Below, one piece after another: positions 1 to 8,718 of a DNA stretch of 28,689 nt. Source of the DNA: an uncultured Bacteroidota bacterium (GTDB taxonomy: Bacteria; Bacteroidota; Bacteroidia; Flavobacteriales; UA16); the NCBI GenBank assembly GCA_902578505.1, contig CACHDD010000008.1, positions 1-28,689 of the forward strand, in the 5' to 3' direction. The notes under the pieces were generated by a model. It saw only the letters and a program-made list of their open reading frames with translations. It searched no databases and had not been told where the DNA came from. Positions within the stretch are counted from its first letter, which is position 1; every line of letters begins with the position of its first letter. The translations under genes and the position numbers were made by a program.

Positions 1-960
1 CCTGGGTCTATCACCTACAAAATCTGCAAACCCTTTCATAGAAAGAGCATCAGTAAATGCCAATCCTTTAAAGCCCATATTTTGCCTTAACAGAGTGTCA
101 ACGATGTTTGGCGAAAGGGTAGATGGTGATCCTACTGAGCTATCAAGAGCAGGAACATCTAAATGCGCAATCATAACAGAGCCAATTCCTTTGTCAAACA
201 AATATTGGAATGGGGCTAATTCTACTGAATCCAACCTCTCAGCAGTTTGCTTAATAACTGGTAGGGTTTTGTGAGAATCAGAATCAGAATCACCGTGCCC
301 AGGAAAATGCTTAGCAGTTGCAAGGATGTTTTGGCTTTGTAGTCCTTCTGCGTAAGCCCAGCCCAGTTCTGAAACTAATTCCACGTCCTCCCCAAAACTT
401 CTAGATCCAATTACAGGATTGATAGGGTTGGAGTTCACATCAATAACAGGGGCGAAATCAACCTGCACTCCTGTTTGTCTTAAACTTTGGCCTACAATCT
501 TACCAAATTCTCTTACCAAATTTGGGTTGTTTGTTGCACCTAATGTCATTGCTCGAGGAAAACTCCTTGTAGAATCCAAACGCATACCTAATCCCCATTC
601 TGCATCAGATGCAACTAGTAATGGAACCTTCGCAAGGTCCTGCATTCTTCTTATTCTAATTCTTTGATTTTCAGGACCGCCCTGCATGACGATAATTCCA
701 CCCAAGCCCAAATCCTCAACCCAATCTTCAGCTTCATGCCAACCTGCAGTGTCAGTTTGTGAGTAAACTGGAACCATTAGTAGTTGAGCTATTCGCTGCT
801 CAGTATTTAAAGTGATTAAAACTGAGTCAGCATAATTATTAGCATCTTGATTAGTTAAAAAATCAGGTGATTTAACCAATGCTTCGTCACTTGACTGTTG
901 AGCACATCCGATAATAACAAAAGAGAAAGCAAGAGTAGAGAGAAAGGTTTTTGAACTCAT
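1..960 (-). CDS. Glycoside hydrolase family 3 lipoprotein (beta-N-acetylhexosaminidase-like), 3' end outside window
   Basis: The start and first 320 codons are present; the rest lies beyond position 1. The protein opens with a lipoprotein signal (hydrophobic LAFSFVII followed by GCAQQ, lipobox Cys at about residue 19), so it should be membrane-anchored outside the cytoplasm. The GH3 TIM-barrel signatures are clear: KHFPGHGDSDSDSH begins at residue 217 and includes the Asp-x-His pair typical of NagZ-like enzymes, and TDALSMKG carries the predicted nucleophile Asp304. It probably removes N-acetylglucosamine from peptidoglycan fragments or chitooligosaccharides; the substrate is inferred from family only. 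In Bacteroidota such GH3 lipoproteins are often fused to a C-terminal beta-lactamase-like domain, which cannot be checked here. The ATG overlaps the cmk stop as ATGA, so it is the last visible gene of the lon-porQ-cmk cluster and is probably translationally coupled. Confidence 0.9.
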   Translation of the reverse strand, partial: MSSKTFLSTLAFSFVIIGCAQQSSDEALVKSPDFLTNQDANNYADSVLITLNTEQRIAQLLMVPVYSQTDTAGWHEAEDWVEDLGLGGIIVMQGGPENQRIRIRRMQDLAKVPLLVASDAEWGLGMRLDSTRSFPRAMTLGATNNPNLVREFGKIVGQSLRQTGVQVDFAPVIDVNSNPINPVIGSRSFGEDVELVSELGWAYAEGLQSQNILATAKHFPGHGDSDSDSHKTLPVIKQTAERLDSVELAPFQYLFDKGIGSVMIAHLDVPALDSSVGSPSTLSPNIVDTLLRQNMGFKGLAFTDALSMKGFADFVGDRPR

Positions 961-1652
961 ATTTCCATTCTCTTTAATGCTACATTCAGCATAAAATCAA
1001 ACTGTTCTTCCATGCCAAGATTACTGTTGTCAATTATTATAGCGTCTTCTGCCTTTTTTAGAGGAGCTACTGCTCTTTCGGAATCAATTTTATCGCGATG
1101 CAGCACGTTTTCTAAAACTTCGTCATACGTAGTCTCTTTGCCTTTGTCTTTCAGCTCTTTTAGTCTTCGCCAAGCTCTAACTTCTGGGTCAGCTGTCATA
1201 AAGAATTTAAGTTCTGCATCAGGAAGAACTACTGTGCCTATATCTCTACCGTCCATTACAACACCAGCACCTTCAGCCATCCTTTGTTGAGCAGAAACAA
1301 GCTTCTTTCTTACTTCTGGAATTTTAGCAATTAAACTAACATTCCTTGCAACCTCGAGTGTTCGGATCTCTTTATCTACGTTTACTCCTCCAAGATGGAT
1401 TTCAGAAGTTTCAGTTGCTGGATTGTATTTAAATGAAAGAAATAATCGATCTAAACTCGCAACGATTGACTCAATATCAATTTGCCCATTGATGATATGC
1501 CTTTCTTTCATAGCGTATAAAGTCGCAGCTCTATACATTGCTCCAGTATCAATGTAAACGTAGTTCAATTCATTTGCAAGGGCCTTAGCCATAGTACTCT
1601 TTCCAGCTGAAGAATGGCCGTCAATTGCAATTGTTATTCTACGTTTTGCCAT
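957..1652 (-). CDS. cmk: Cytidylate kinase
   Basis: Transfers phosphate from ATP to CMP/dCMP in pyrimidine nucleotide recycling, in the cytoplasm. The 231-residue product has the usual bacterial CMP kinase length. The P-loop GHSSAGKST lies near residues 12-20, the early DTGAMYRA motif follows, and MDGRDIGTVV, a CMP kinase hallmark, lies mid-protein. The ATG at 1652 gives a product starting directly with the kinase core. It is 12 nt downstream of the porQ stop, and its own stop overlaps the start of the GH3 gene (ATGA). Linkage of cmk to porQ is familiar in Flavobacteriia. No internal promoter is evident, so expression from the lon promoter is likely. Confidence 0.97.
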   Translation of the reverse strand: MAKRRITIAIDGHSSAGKSTMAKALANELNYVYIDTGAMYRAATLYAMKERHIINGQIDIESIVASLDRLFLSFKYNPATETSEIHLGGVNVDKEIRTLEVARNVSLIAKIPEVRKKLVSAQQRMAEGAGVVMDGRDIGTVVLPDAELKFFMTADPEVRAWRRLKELKDKGKETTYDEVLENVLHRDKIDSERAVAPLKKAEDAIIIDNSNLGMEEQFDFMLNVALKRMEI

Positions 1653-1664
1653 GTCTCTAAGATA

Positions 1665-2690
1665 CTACCTTGGTAGGTTGATGCCAATACTTAAATGTGT
1701 TGACCCTCCTGCAAAATGATGAGTATTTCTAGCAAAATTTACATCTAGGTTTTTCACCTTCATACCTAGGCCAAACGAAATCCCATTAATTCCTTGTAAG
1801 CCATTAGCTATCATTTCAGCTCTGCGCCTGTGATCATAACCGATTTGGGCTTTGAAATTTGTGCCGAAACTAAGCTCTACACCGAAGTTCAAATGCCTTG
1901 CAAGTTGATCTCCGAATTTCCACTTTTTGTTTGGGATGACTTCCCCAGTAAGAGGGTCTAAAGTGTCATCATATGTACCATCGGGAGCCAAATCCCACGT
2001 TTGAAGATTCTGAAGGTTCAAAAAGAATACAAAAGGTGCCTGATAAAAACCTTTGGTAATACCAGCCTGAATGTTAACCGGTGTGCTTCCTGTTGGCTGT
2101 GATCCTGTACTGGCAAATTGAACTCCAACACCAGAAACAAGTATTCCCACAGCCATATGTTTGTCACTCCACCTTTTCATTAAATTAAAATCCAATCCTA
2201 TCGAGCTAACGTTTTCCGAAGCAAGGTTCCTGAATCCACCCCAAACACTTAAACCACAAGTTATGCTTGAGTCTAATTTATATGACACTCCTCCTTGAAT
2301 AAAATAATCACCACCTGAAAAAATGTTTGTTGCAACTCCCGAAGGATCGTATCCTCTAAATTTTCCGAATGAAAAAAATCTAGCACCTACTTGAAAAGCG
2401 TATTTATTAGATGCTTTAACAATCGTATTTATTCCGCCGCCCTGTACGCCATCAAGGTAACTAACATATGACATTTTTACGCAATTTATATCGACACTAT
2501 CGGATAATGAAGGGTTATATAATGATGCGTATACGTTTGGATTAAGATCTGCAGTAATTTTAAACCCAAGACCACCAGACCTCGCGTCTAATGGAATTTC
2601 TAAAGCAGGTGATCCATAGTTAACCTGACCAATCATAAATGAGCTTATCAATAAGCTTAAAAGTAAGATTATTGCTTTGCTTTTCCTCAT
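1665..2690 (-). CDS. porQ: Type IX secretion system outer-membrane protein PorQ
   Basis: A 341-residue predicted outer-membrane beta-barrel with an N-terminal signal peptide (hydrophobic stretch IILLLSLLISSFMIG at about residues 7-21). The mature start, with SPALEIPLDARSGGLG, and the alternating hydrophobic/aromatic strands match the PorV/PorQ family. In T9SS bacteria PorQ works with PorU, PorV and PorZ, the cell-surface complex that cleaves cargo signals and attaches cargo to the outer membrane. The length matches the family and the gene neighbourhood (directly before cmk) supports PorQ over PorV. Its ATG overlaps the lon stop as ATGA, implying co-transcription and coupling with lon. A T9SS cargo gene lies about 4 kb away at 6414-8612. 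Confidence 0.88.
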   Translation of the reverse strand: MRKSKAIILLLSLLISSFMIGQVNYGSPALEIPLDARSGGLGFKITADLNPNVYASLYNPSLSDSVDINCVKMSYVSYLDGVQGGGINTIVKASNKYAFQVGARFFSFGKFRGYDPSGVATNIFSGGDYFIQGGVSYKLDSSITCGLSVWGGFRNLASENVSSIGLDFNLMKRWSDKHMAVGILVSGVGVQFASTGSQPTGSTPVNIQAGITKGFYQAPFVFFLNLQNLQTWDLAPDGTYDDTLDPLTGEVIPNKKWKFGDQLARHLNFGVELSFGTNFKAQIGYDHRRRAEMIANGLQGINGISFGLGMKVKNLDVNFARNTHHFAGGSTHLSIGINLPR

Positions 2691-5134
2691 TCTTCAATTT
2701 TAAAATCTAAAGGTGACTCAACGGTTTGGTTTAAAAGTGCTCTCTTCACAACCTCATCCATTTTATTTGCATAGGTGAATTGCATGCCCCTTAAGTATCT
2801 AGGGTCAATTTCCTCAATATCCTGTCTGTTGCGCTCGCATAAAATGATTTCTTTAATCCCAGCTCTCTTTGCTGCAAGAATTTTTTCCTTGATGCCGCCT
2901 ACAGGTAGTACTTGACCTCTCAGAGTTATCTCACCACTCATAGCAAGGTATTTCCTTACTTTTTTCTGTGTAAAAGCAGATGCTAGGGCAGTAAGCATAG
3001 TTATTCCAGCACTTGGCCCATCCTTTTTAATTGCTCCTTGAGGAACGTGAACGTGTACATTCCACTTATCAAATACTTTAGGATCTATTCCCAGTTCTTT
3101 TGAATGAGCTTTCAAATACTCTAGAGCAATAATTGCACTCTCTTTCATGACATCTCCCAAGTTGCCAGTTAGAGTCAATTTACCCTTACCTGGAGTCAAA
3201 GAAGTTTCAATAAAAAGAATGTCTCCACCAGTAGGAGTCCAGGCCAAACCTGTAACAACTCCTGCCACATCGTTATTCTGATATCTATCCTTTTCTCTAG
3301 GCCTTCCTAGGATGTCCTTAAGATCGTCGGGTTTTACCTCTGTCTTATATGGCTCCTCCATAGCCATCTCCTTAGCTCTATTTCTAACAATTTTTGCCAC
3401 CTTTTTCTCTAGACCACGAACGCCAGATTCATTAGTGTATTGTTCAACTACCTTTTCAATTGTTGCCATAGGAAGTTGAATGTCAGATTTAGCAAGACCG
3501 CTTTCCTTTATCTGCTTTGGAAGTAAGTGCTTCTTTGCAATTTGGACTTTCTCTTGAATCGTGTATCCACTAACTTCAATTATTTCCATCCTATCTCTAA
3601 GTGCAGGTTGAATTGTACTGAGATCATTGCAAGTTGCGATAAACATCACTCGGCTTAGGTCGTAGTCCAAATCCAAATAATTGTCGTGGAATGCACTATT
3701 CTGCTCTGGGTCTAAAACTTCAAGTAGGGCAGAAGAGGGGTCGCCTCTATGATCTGATCCTAGCTTGTCTATTTCGTCTAAAACAAAAAGTGGATTAGAA
3801 GTTTCAGCCTTTTTAAGATTCTGCAGAATCCTTCCTGGCATTGCACCTATGTAGGTTTTTCTATGTCCTCTTATCTCTGCCTCATCTCTTAACCCTCCAA
3901 GGCTCATTCTAACGTATTTCCTGCCAAGAGCTTCTGCAATACTTCTGCCCAGTGATGTTTTACCAACTCCAGGAGGACCGTATAGACAGATTATTGGCGC
4001 TTTTAAATCGCCTTTGATTTTAAGAACTGCTAAGTGCTCTACAATTCTCTCTTTTACTTTTTCAAGTCCATAGTGGTCTGAATCAAGCACTTTTATTGCA
4101 TTCTTTAAGTCGAAGTTGTCATCTGATTTTTCATCCCAAGGTAAATCGAGCAAAAGATCTATATAGCTTGATTGCATGCTGTATTCAGCAGCTTGAGGAT
4201 TCATTCTTTCTAGCTTCTGAATTTCTTTATCAAATGCTTCTTGGGCTAAATCAGGCCAAGTTTTTGACCTTGCTTTTGCTTTTTTTTCTTCTATCTCCTC
4301 TTTCAAAGGGTTTGCGCCAAGCTCTTCTTGAATTTGCTTCATTTGCTGATTCAAGAAGAATTCTCTTTGCTGTTGATCGAGATCACTCTTTACCTTGCTT
4401 TGAATGTCATTTTTAAGTTCCATCATCTGCTTCTCCTTATGAAGCATTTCGAGAACCTTATTTGCTCTTTCCTCAATTGATTCAATCTGAAGAAGCATCT
4501 GTTTGTCCTCTACTGAAGTATTCATATTTGAACCAATAAAATTGACAAGGAAGCTGAGTCTCTTAATGTTTTTAATAGCTCCTGCAGCTTCTGATGGAAT
4601 GCCAGGGCTTATTGTGATGATCTCAATTGCTAATTCCTTCAAACTCTCTTTGAGTGCTTGTGTTTCTTTAGTTTTTGGTACATCTTCAATTCCGCCAAAA
4701 GGATTAATGCTTGCTTTTAGATATGGATCTTCTTCAACAATTGTATCCCAAGTGAATCTTCTTTCACCTCGTAAAATCACAGTATTTGTTCCATCAGGCA
4801 TGCGAAGAATTTTCATAATTCTAGCTACTGTACCTACCTTATTTAAGTCTTCTCCTAAAGGAATTTCAACGTCTACATCTTTTTGGCTTACTACACCTAT
4901 GGCTAATTTTTTCTTATTTGCCTCTTTCATTAATCGAATTGACCTATCTCTTCCAACGGTAATAGGTATAACAACTCCAGGAAATAGTACAGTATTTCTC
5001 AATGCAAGTAGTGGAATGATATTTGGAAGGTCAGTTTTATGAATGGCCTTTTCATCCTCTTCAGAGATCAACGGTATGATATCGTGATCTTGTGAGTCAG
5101 ATAGGAGATGATGGCTGTTTTCTATATCAATCAT
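2687..5134 (-). CDS. lon: ATP-dependent Lon protease
   Basis: Cytoplasmic AAA+ serine protease that degrades misfolded and regulatory proteins. The 815-residue protein shows the full LonA layout: an N-terminal substrate-binding domain (IIPLLALRNTVLFPG at about residue 39), a coiled-coil region near 240-290, an AAA+ module with Walker A GPPGVGKTS near residue 385 and Walker B FVLDEIDK, and a C-terminal peptidase domain. The catalytic dyad is visible as Ser708 in GPSAG and Lys751 in GGIKEK. The ATG at 5134 is chosen because the family alignment begins soon after it. It lies about 17 nt after the transcription start predicted from the sigma-54-like promoter at 5154-5184. Its stop overlaps porQ, so lon heads a lon-porQ-cmk-GH3 cluster. 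Confidence 0.98.
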   Translation of the reverse strand: MIDIENSHHLLSDSQDHDIIPLISEEDEKAIHKTDLPNIIPLLALRNTVLFPGVVIPITVGRDRSIRLMKEANKKKLAIGVVSQKDVDVEIPLGEDLNKVGTVARIMKILRMPDGTNTVILRGERRFTWDTIVEEDPYLKASINPFGGIEDVPKTKETQALKESLKELAIEIITISPGIPSEAAGAIKNIKRLSFLVNFIGSNMNTSVEDKQMLLQIESIEERANKVLEMLHKEKQMMELKNDIQSKVKSDLDQQQREFFLNQQMKQIQEELGANPLKEEIEEKKAKARSKTWPDLAQEAFDKEIQKLERMNPQAAEYSMQSSYIDLLLDLPWDEKSDDNFDLKNAIKVLDSDHYGLEKVKERIVEHLAVLKIKGDLKAPIICLYGPPGVGKTSLGRSIAEALGRKYVRMSLGGLRDEAEIRGHRKTYIGAMPGRILQNLKKAETSNPLFVLDEIDKLGSDHRGDPSSALLEVLDPEQNSAFHDNYLDLDYDLSRVMFIATCNDLSTIQPALRDRMEIIEVSGYTIQEKVQIAKKHLLPKQIKESGLAKSDIQLPMATIEKVVEQYTNESGVRGLEKKVAKIVRNRAKEMAMEEPYKTEVKPDDLKDILGRPREKDRYQNNDVAGVVTGLAWTPTGGDILFIETSLTPGKGKLTLTGNLGDVMKESAIIALEYLKAHSKELGIDPKVFDKWNVHVHVPQGAIKKDGPSAGITMLTALASAFTQKKVRKYLAMSGEITLRGQVLPVGGIKEKILAAKRAGIKEIILCERNRQDIEEIDPRYLRGMQFTYANKMDEVVKRALLNQTVESPLDFKIEE

Positions 5135-5153
5135 GTCTTTTTCTTCGATTCGC

Positions 5154-5184
5154 TTTGTATTGGCAATTTATGTGCCAATACAAA
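5154..5184 (-). promoter_or_regulatory. Perfect 12-bp inverted repeat matching a sigma-54 promoter, in the lon leader
   Basis: On the plus strand TTTGTATTGGCA (5154-5165) and TGCCAATACAAA (5173-5184) are exact reverse complements with a 7-nt spacer. Read on the minus strand the centre is TTGGCAC-N5-TTGC, with GG and GC exactly 10 nt apart as in the sigma-54 -24/-12 consensus. The predicted start point (12 nt past the -12 C) is about 5151, leaving a 17-nt leader before the lon ATG. The symmetry extends well beyond what sigma-54 needs, so a repressor or activator operator overlapping or replacing the promoter is equally possible. The motif is seen directly; its function is inferred. Confidence 0.5.
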
Positions 5185-5196
5185 TAACAGCTTTTC

Positions 5197-5213
5197 TATG
5201 ACAGGGTGTCATA
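5197..5213. promoter_or_regulatory. Second inverted repeat upstream of lon, candidate operator
   Basis: TATGACA (5197-5203), GGG, TGTCATA (5207-5213) form a perfect 7-bp inverted repeat directly after the stop codon of the GlmU-like gene and 13 bp beyond the lon palindrome. It lacks a T-run on either strand, so it is a poor intrinsic terminator. It would sit at about -46 to -62 from the inferred sigma-54 start point. Alternatively it would lie just downstream of a weak -7 match (TACATTTG, minus strand 5232-5225). Confidence 0.35.
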
Positions 5214-6347
5214 CTACGATATGCCAAATGTACTGGAATTATATAATTCTTTGATTCTTACTTCTTCTTCTTTACACAATTTAATACCTCGACGACCCAT
5301 AACTTTTTTAACAGTTTCTATCGCTTTGTCTAAATCGTGAGGCACAGAGTTATTTACTCCACCCCAAGTGAATGATGAGATGTGTTTTTCTGGATTTCCA
5401 AAACCAAAAACATTGCAAAATGCACCAACTACCGTTCCTGTGTTGAAGGAAGTATTTATAGCTGTTTTACTATGCTCACCCATTAATAACCCGCAAAATA
5501 TCTTGCCACTATTTAAGTAGCCATTCTTTGCTGCATTCCAAACTTTAATCTCTGAGTAATTATTCTTTAGATTGCTTGTTGTTGTCATAGCTCCTAGGTT
5601 ACACCATGGTCCAATTACACTGTTTCCAAGAAAACCCTCATGTGCTTTGTTTGAATAATCATGAATTACAGAATTATTTATCTCGCCACCAACTTTACAG
5701 TATGACCCAACGGTGGTAGGTCCATAAACTAAAGCTCCCATTTTGATTTGGCTATTTGCTCCGAGTGCAAATGGACCCCTTATTTTTACTCCCTCCATAA
5801 TTTCAGAATCATTTCCAAGTATGATGTCTCCATTTTCAGTATTCAAAGAGCAATTTTTAATTATTACACCAGAACCAATGTGAATTCTTTCCATAGGACC
5901 GCTAATAAAAACTCCTATTTTGGCCCAAGTTGAACGTTCATCTTCTGCTAGAGTTCTGGTCCTCCATTTAACCTTCATTCTTTCAAGATCTTCACCTATA
6001 CCAAAGGAACATTTTTCAAAAACTTCAATAGAAGAATTCAATAGGTCAGCAGGATAAGAAGGTGATATGATTTCTCCATCATCTAATCCTTCAATTTCAG
6101 CTATTAAAATTTCATCTTGAATCCATCTATCTCCACTATTCATTTTTATTATAGTATCAATTGATTTAGATGTTGGTAAAAGTCTAGAATTCAATTTTAT
6201 ACGAATAGTATCAAAAATTGATAAAGCATCTTTCCACTGGTTAGCAATTGATCGTGCCCCAAAGTGAATTGATGACTCACACTTACCAAAATTTAATGGA
6301 TATAATTGACTACAATTTGAATCAGAAAAGAAGATGATTTCTACCAT
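5214..6347 (-). CDS. GlmU-family sugar nucleotidyltransferase-like protein
   Basis: A 377-residue protein of the Bacteroidota GlmU-like / putative sugar nucleotidyltransferase family. The N-terminal part is short and lacks an obvious GlmU-type nucleotide-binding LxxGxGTRM motif. The middle and C-terminal part is a left-handed beta-helix (hexapeptide repeats, roughly residues 145-320) containing stretches such as IKIGALVYGPTT-like turns and NSVIGPWCNLGA, typical of sugar acyl- or nucleotidyltransferases. It is probably involved in envelope sugar-nucleotide metabolism; the reaction cannot be fixed from sequence. The ATG at 6347 lies 4 nt after a perfect -7 box. It is divergent from the T9SS cargo gene, and its stop is followed by the two lon-leader palindromes. 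Confidence 0.75.
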   Translation of the reverse strand: MVEIIFFSDSNCSQLYPLNFGKCESSIHFGARSIANQWKDALSIFDTIRIKLNSRLLPTSKSIDTIIKMNSGDRWIQDEILIAEIEGLDDGEIISPSYPADLLNSSIEVFEKCSFGIGEDLERMKVKWRTRTLAEDERSTWAKIGVFISGPMERIHIGSGVIIKNCSLNTENGDIILGNDSEIMEGVKIRGPFALGANSQIKMGALVYGPTTVGSYCKVGGEINNSVIHDYSNKAHEGFLGNSVIGPWCNLGAMTTTSNLKNNYSEIKVWNAAKNGYLNSGKIFCGLLMGEHSKTAINTSFNTGTVVGAFCNVFGFGNPEKHISSFTWGGVNNSVPHDLDKAIETVKKVMGRRGIKLCKEEEVRIKELYNSSTFGIS

Positions 6348-6351
6348 TTGA

Positions 6352-6359
6352 CAAACTTA
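6352..6359 (-). promoter_or_regulatory. -7 box for the GlmU-like gene (near-leaderless)
   Basis: The minus strand reads TAAGTTTG, a perfect match to TAnnTTTG, followed by TCAA and the ATG at 6347. The start point expected 3-7 nt after the box would fall on or next to the start codon. No convincing -33 TTTG is seen. Confidence 0.5.
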
Positions 6360-6373
6360 ATAGATTGTTGGTG

Positions 6374-6405
6374 TTTGAACTCAGAAAATTATATAACTAT
6401 ATTTC
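6374..6405 (+). promoter_or_regulatory. -33/-7 promoter for the T9SS cargo gene
   Basis: TTTG at 6374-6377 and TATATTTC at 6398-6405 (one mismatch to TAnnTTTG) are separated by 20 nt, the usual Bacteroidota spacing. The box ends 8 nt before the ATG at 6414, which supports that start over the in-frame TTG at 6348. Confidence 0.5.
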
Positions 6406-6413
6406 AGGTTATT

Positions 6414-8612
6414 ATGAGGAAGTTCACGACAGTTCTTGGAATTATAATTGCTTTAATCTCAAGTGATTTTAATACTTTAAATGCTCAGTTTAATATTGAT
6501 CAAGGAATGACCCCTGAACAATATGTAAATGATGTTTTATTGGGTGAAGGAGTTATTGCAACTAATGTTCAATTTACTGGATTAGATATACAATTAGGAT
6601 ATCTAACAGGTGGAACGGGTTTCTCAATTGAAAGTGGACTTGTACTTAGTTCAGGTAACGCATCAAATCCAGAGACTTGTGCTGGTGATGCTGGATTAGG
6701 TGGTGTGACAGGTGAGCCTGATCTTCTTACTGTTGCAAATTCAGTTCCACCATTGATTGGTCAATCTTTTTCAGTTTCTAGTGTAAATGACGTTTGTATA
6801 CTTGAATTTGATTTCCAGCCAGCTGGTGATTTTGTTTCGTTTAACTATGTATTTGGCTCTGATGAATATCTAACATGGGTGAACTCTGCATACAATGATA
6901 TATTCGCTTTCTTCCTATCTGGTCCAGGAATTACAGGTCCTTATGCATCACCTGCTGGATTTCCTGATGGGGCAATTAATATTGCACAAGTACCTGAGAC
7001 AGATCCAGTGCTACCTATTACCATTAGCTCAGTGAATAATGTAACAAATCCAGAGTATTATATCGACAACCCAGGTGCTGTTGATCCACCATGTATTAAT
7101 GGATATACTCAAGCATTTACAGCTTCTCATCCAGTTAGTTGTGGATTAACATACCATATAAAGCTTGCTATTGCTGATGGTTCAGATAACTGGTTAGAAT
7201 CAATTGTCGTACTTGAAGAGGGTAGTTTTGGTTCTCCAATTGCAACTGAATACGAGGCCACTGCTGCTCCTGCTTGTGACCCAGATCCAGATGATGATGT
7301 AGTAATATACTGTTCTTGGGAGGATTGTGGTGTTTCAACAATTACTGTTAGTAGGCCATGTCTAGTTCCATCTGTTTATCCTTTTGAATTTCAAATAGTA
7401 GAGGATGATGACTCAGAAGCTTCTTTTGCTGATGATATTGAAGGTTTGCCTACCTCAGCTACTATACCAGTAGGAGAATATACTCTTTCACTAAGTTTTT
7501 ACGTCCCCCAAGATTTTATAGAAGAGGGGACTGAAGAACTTAAGCTTAAACTCATAAGTGGTAATATTGAAAGTTATTTGAGTATTTATATATACGACAC
7601 ACCTCCACTTGAAGCAGTCACACCAAACGTAGTTACAGTTCCTTGTGATGAAGGTGATGAGGTTTGTATAGAATTAATTCAAAATCCGGATCTTGAATAT
7701 CCTCCTGTAGAGTATAATTGGACAATTAATGGGGTTGATTTTGGAAATGAGTCATGTCTTTGGCATACGTCCTTAGTAGATCATTTGTTAGAGGTTTATG
7801 TAGAGGATGGATGTGAACGAACATTATATCTTCAAACACTTTTTGAAGTTCCCTATGAACCACTTGTAGTAACTCTGCCTCCAGATACAGTGCTTTGCAA
7901 CGGAGCTAGCACGACTTTAAATCTTGAAATTGAAGGTGGAGAGGAGCCATACGTTTTTGAGTGGGAAAACTTTACAACCAATCTATTTGCATATACTGTA
8001 GCTCCAACTGTTGGAACAAACTACACAGTATCAGTAATTGATAATTGTAATTACGAAGAAATCAAAACAACGCGGGTAGATGTTGAAACCGTATCTTCAA
8101 CAGTAATAAGATACAATCTAGGCGATGGTACTTACGAGTTTGATGTAATAACCTCACCTGAGGAACCTTTTGAAGGAGCGTTTAACTATCTATGGGATTT
8201 TGGGGACGATACTTGGGGATATGAAAAGAATATGTTACATACATATGACGGATTAGATGAGTATGATGCTTCTATTACCACAACAACTAATAACGGTTGT
8301 TCTGATGTTGCTACAGTCCACATATATGGTGATGTAATCGTTTATATCCCCACAGCTTTTACTCCAAATAACGATGGTAAAAATGATGCCTGGGAGATCA
8401 TTGCAAGACAGGTCGAATCATATGAACTATTTGTATATAATAGATGGGGTGACATAGTACATACAAGTACAACTTTAAATGAGCCGTGGATTGGAAATGT
8501 CAACGGAGGAAGTCATTTCGCACCAGATGGATTATACAATTGGGTTATTAAAGTCCAGGGCTATGATGTAGATGCTGAAGAAATAAGAGGAACAGTATAT
8601 TTAATGAGGTAA
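6414..8612 (+). CDS. Secreted choice-of-anchor L / PKD protein with type B T9SS C-terminal domain
   Basis: A 732-residue secreted protein. The start is at ATG 6414, which gives a clean signal peptide (MRKF then VLGIIIALIS, cleaved near LNAQ); an in-frame TTG 66 nt earlier would put 22 polar residues ahead of it and lies upstream of the promoter. The N-terminal third is a choice-of-anchor L domain (GFSIESGLVLSSG, then FVSFNYVFGSDEY). A PKD-like domain (YLWDFGDDTWGYEKN, from about residue 590) follows the central beta-sandwich region. The last 90 residues (from about 643) are the gliding-motility/T9SS type B tail: PTAFTPNNDGKNDAWEI, then VYNRWGDIVHTS and a terminal FAPDGLYNW. It is therefore exported by T9SS to the cell surface or medium. 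Adhesion or gliding is a plausible role but unproven. The porQ gene lies about 4 kb away. Confidence 0.92.
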   Translation: MRKFTTVLGIIIALISSDFNTLNAQFNIDQGMTPEQYVNDVLLGEGVIATNVQFTGLDIQLGYLTGGTGFSIESGLVLSSGNASNPETCAGDAGLGGVTGEPDLLTVANSVPPLIGQSFSVSSVNDVCILEFDFQPAGDFVSFNYVFGSDEYLTWVNSAYNDIFAFFLSGPGITGPYASPAGFPDGAINIAQVPETDPVLPITISSVNNVTNPEYYIDNPGAVDPPCINGYTQAFTASHPVSCGLTYHIKLAIADGSDNWLESIVVLEEGSFGSPIATEYEATAAPACDPDPDDDVVIYCSWEDCGVSTITVSRPCLVPSVYPFEFQIVEDDDSEASFADDIEGLPTSATIPVGEYTLSLSFYVPQDFIEEGTEELKLKLISGNIESYLSIYIYDTPPLEAVTPNVVTVPCDEGDEVCIELIQNPDLEYPPVEYNWTINGVDFGNESCLWHTSLVDHLLEVYVEDGCERTLYLQTLFEVPYEPLVVTLPPDTVLCNGASTTLNLEIEGGEEPYVFEWENFTTNLFAYTVAPTVGTNYTVSVIDNCNYEEIKTTRVDVETVSSTVIRYNLGDGTYEFDVITSPEEPFEGAFNYLWDFGDDTWGYEKNMLHTYDGLDEYDASITTTTNNGCSDVATVHIYGDVIVYIPTAFTPNNDGKNDAWEIIARQVESYELFVYNRWGDIVHTSTTLNEPWIGNVNGGSHFAPDGLYNWVIKVQGYDVDAEEIRGTVYLMR

Positions 8613-8718
8613 ATTTTCAATACCAAATGATAATTAAACTTAAAGTGTTTAAATAAAATAGATAATTAAGTAAATTTTTGTCCTATGTTGCGTTCATTCG
8701 TAATCTAACTAATATCTA

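Noticed and set aside
5197..5213. Hairpin after the GlmU-like gene as an intrinsic terminator
   Set aside because: The stem is only 7 bp with a 3-nt loop and is not followed by a T-run on the minus strand, so an operator role fits better.
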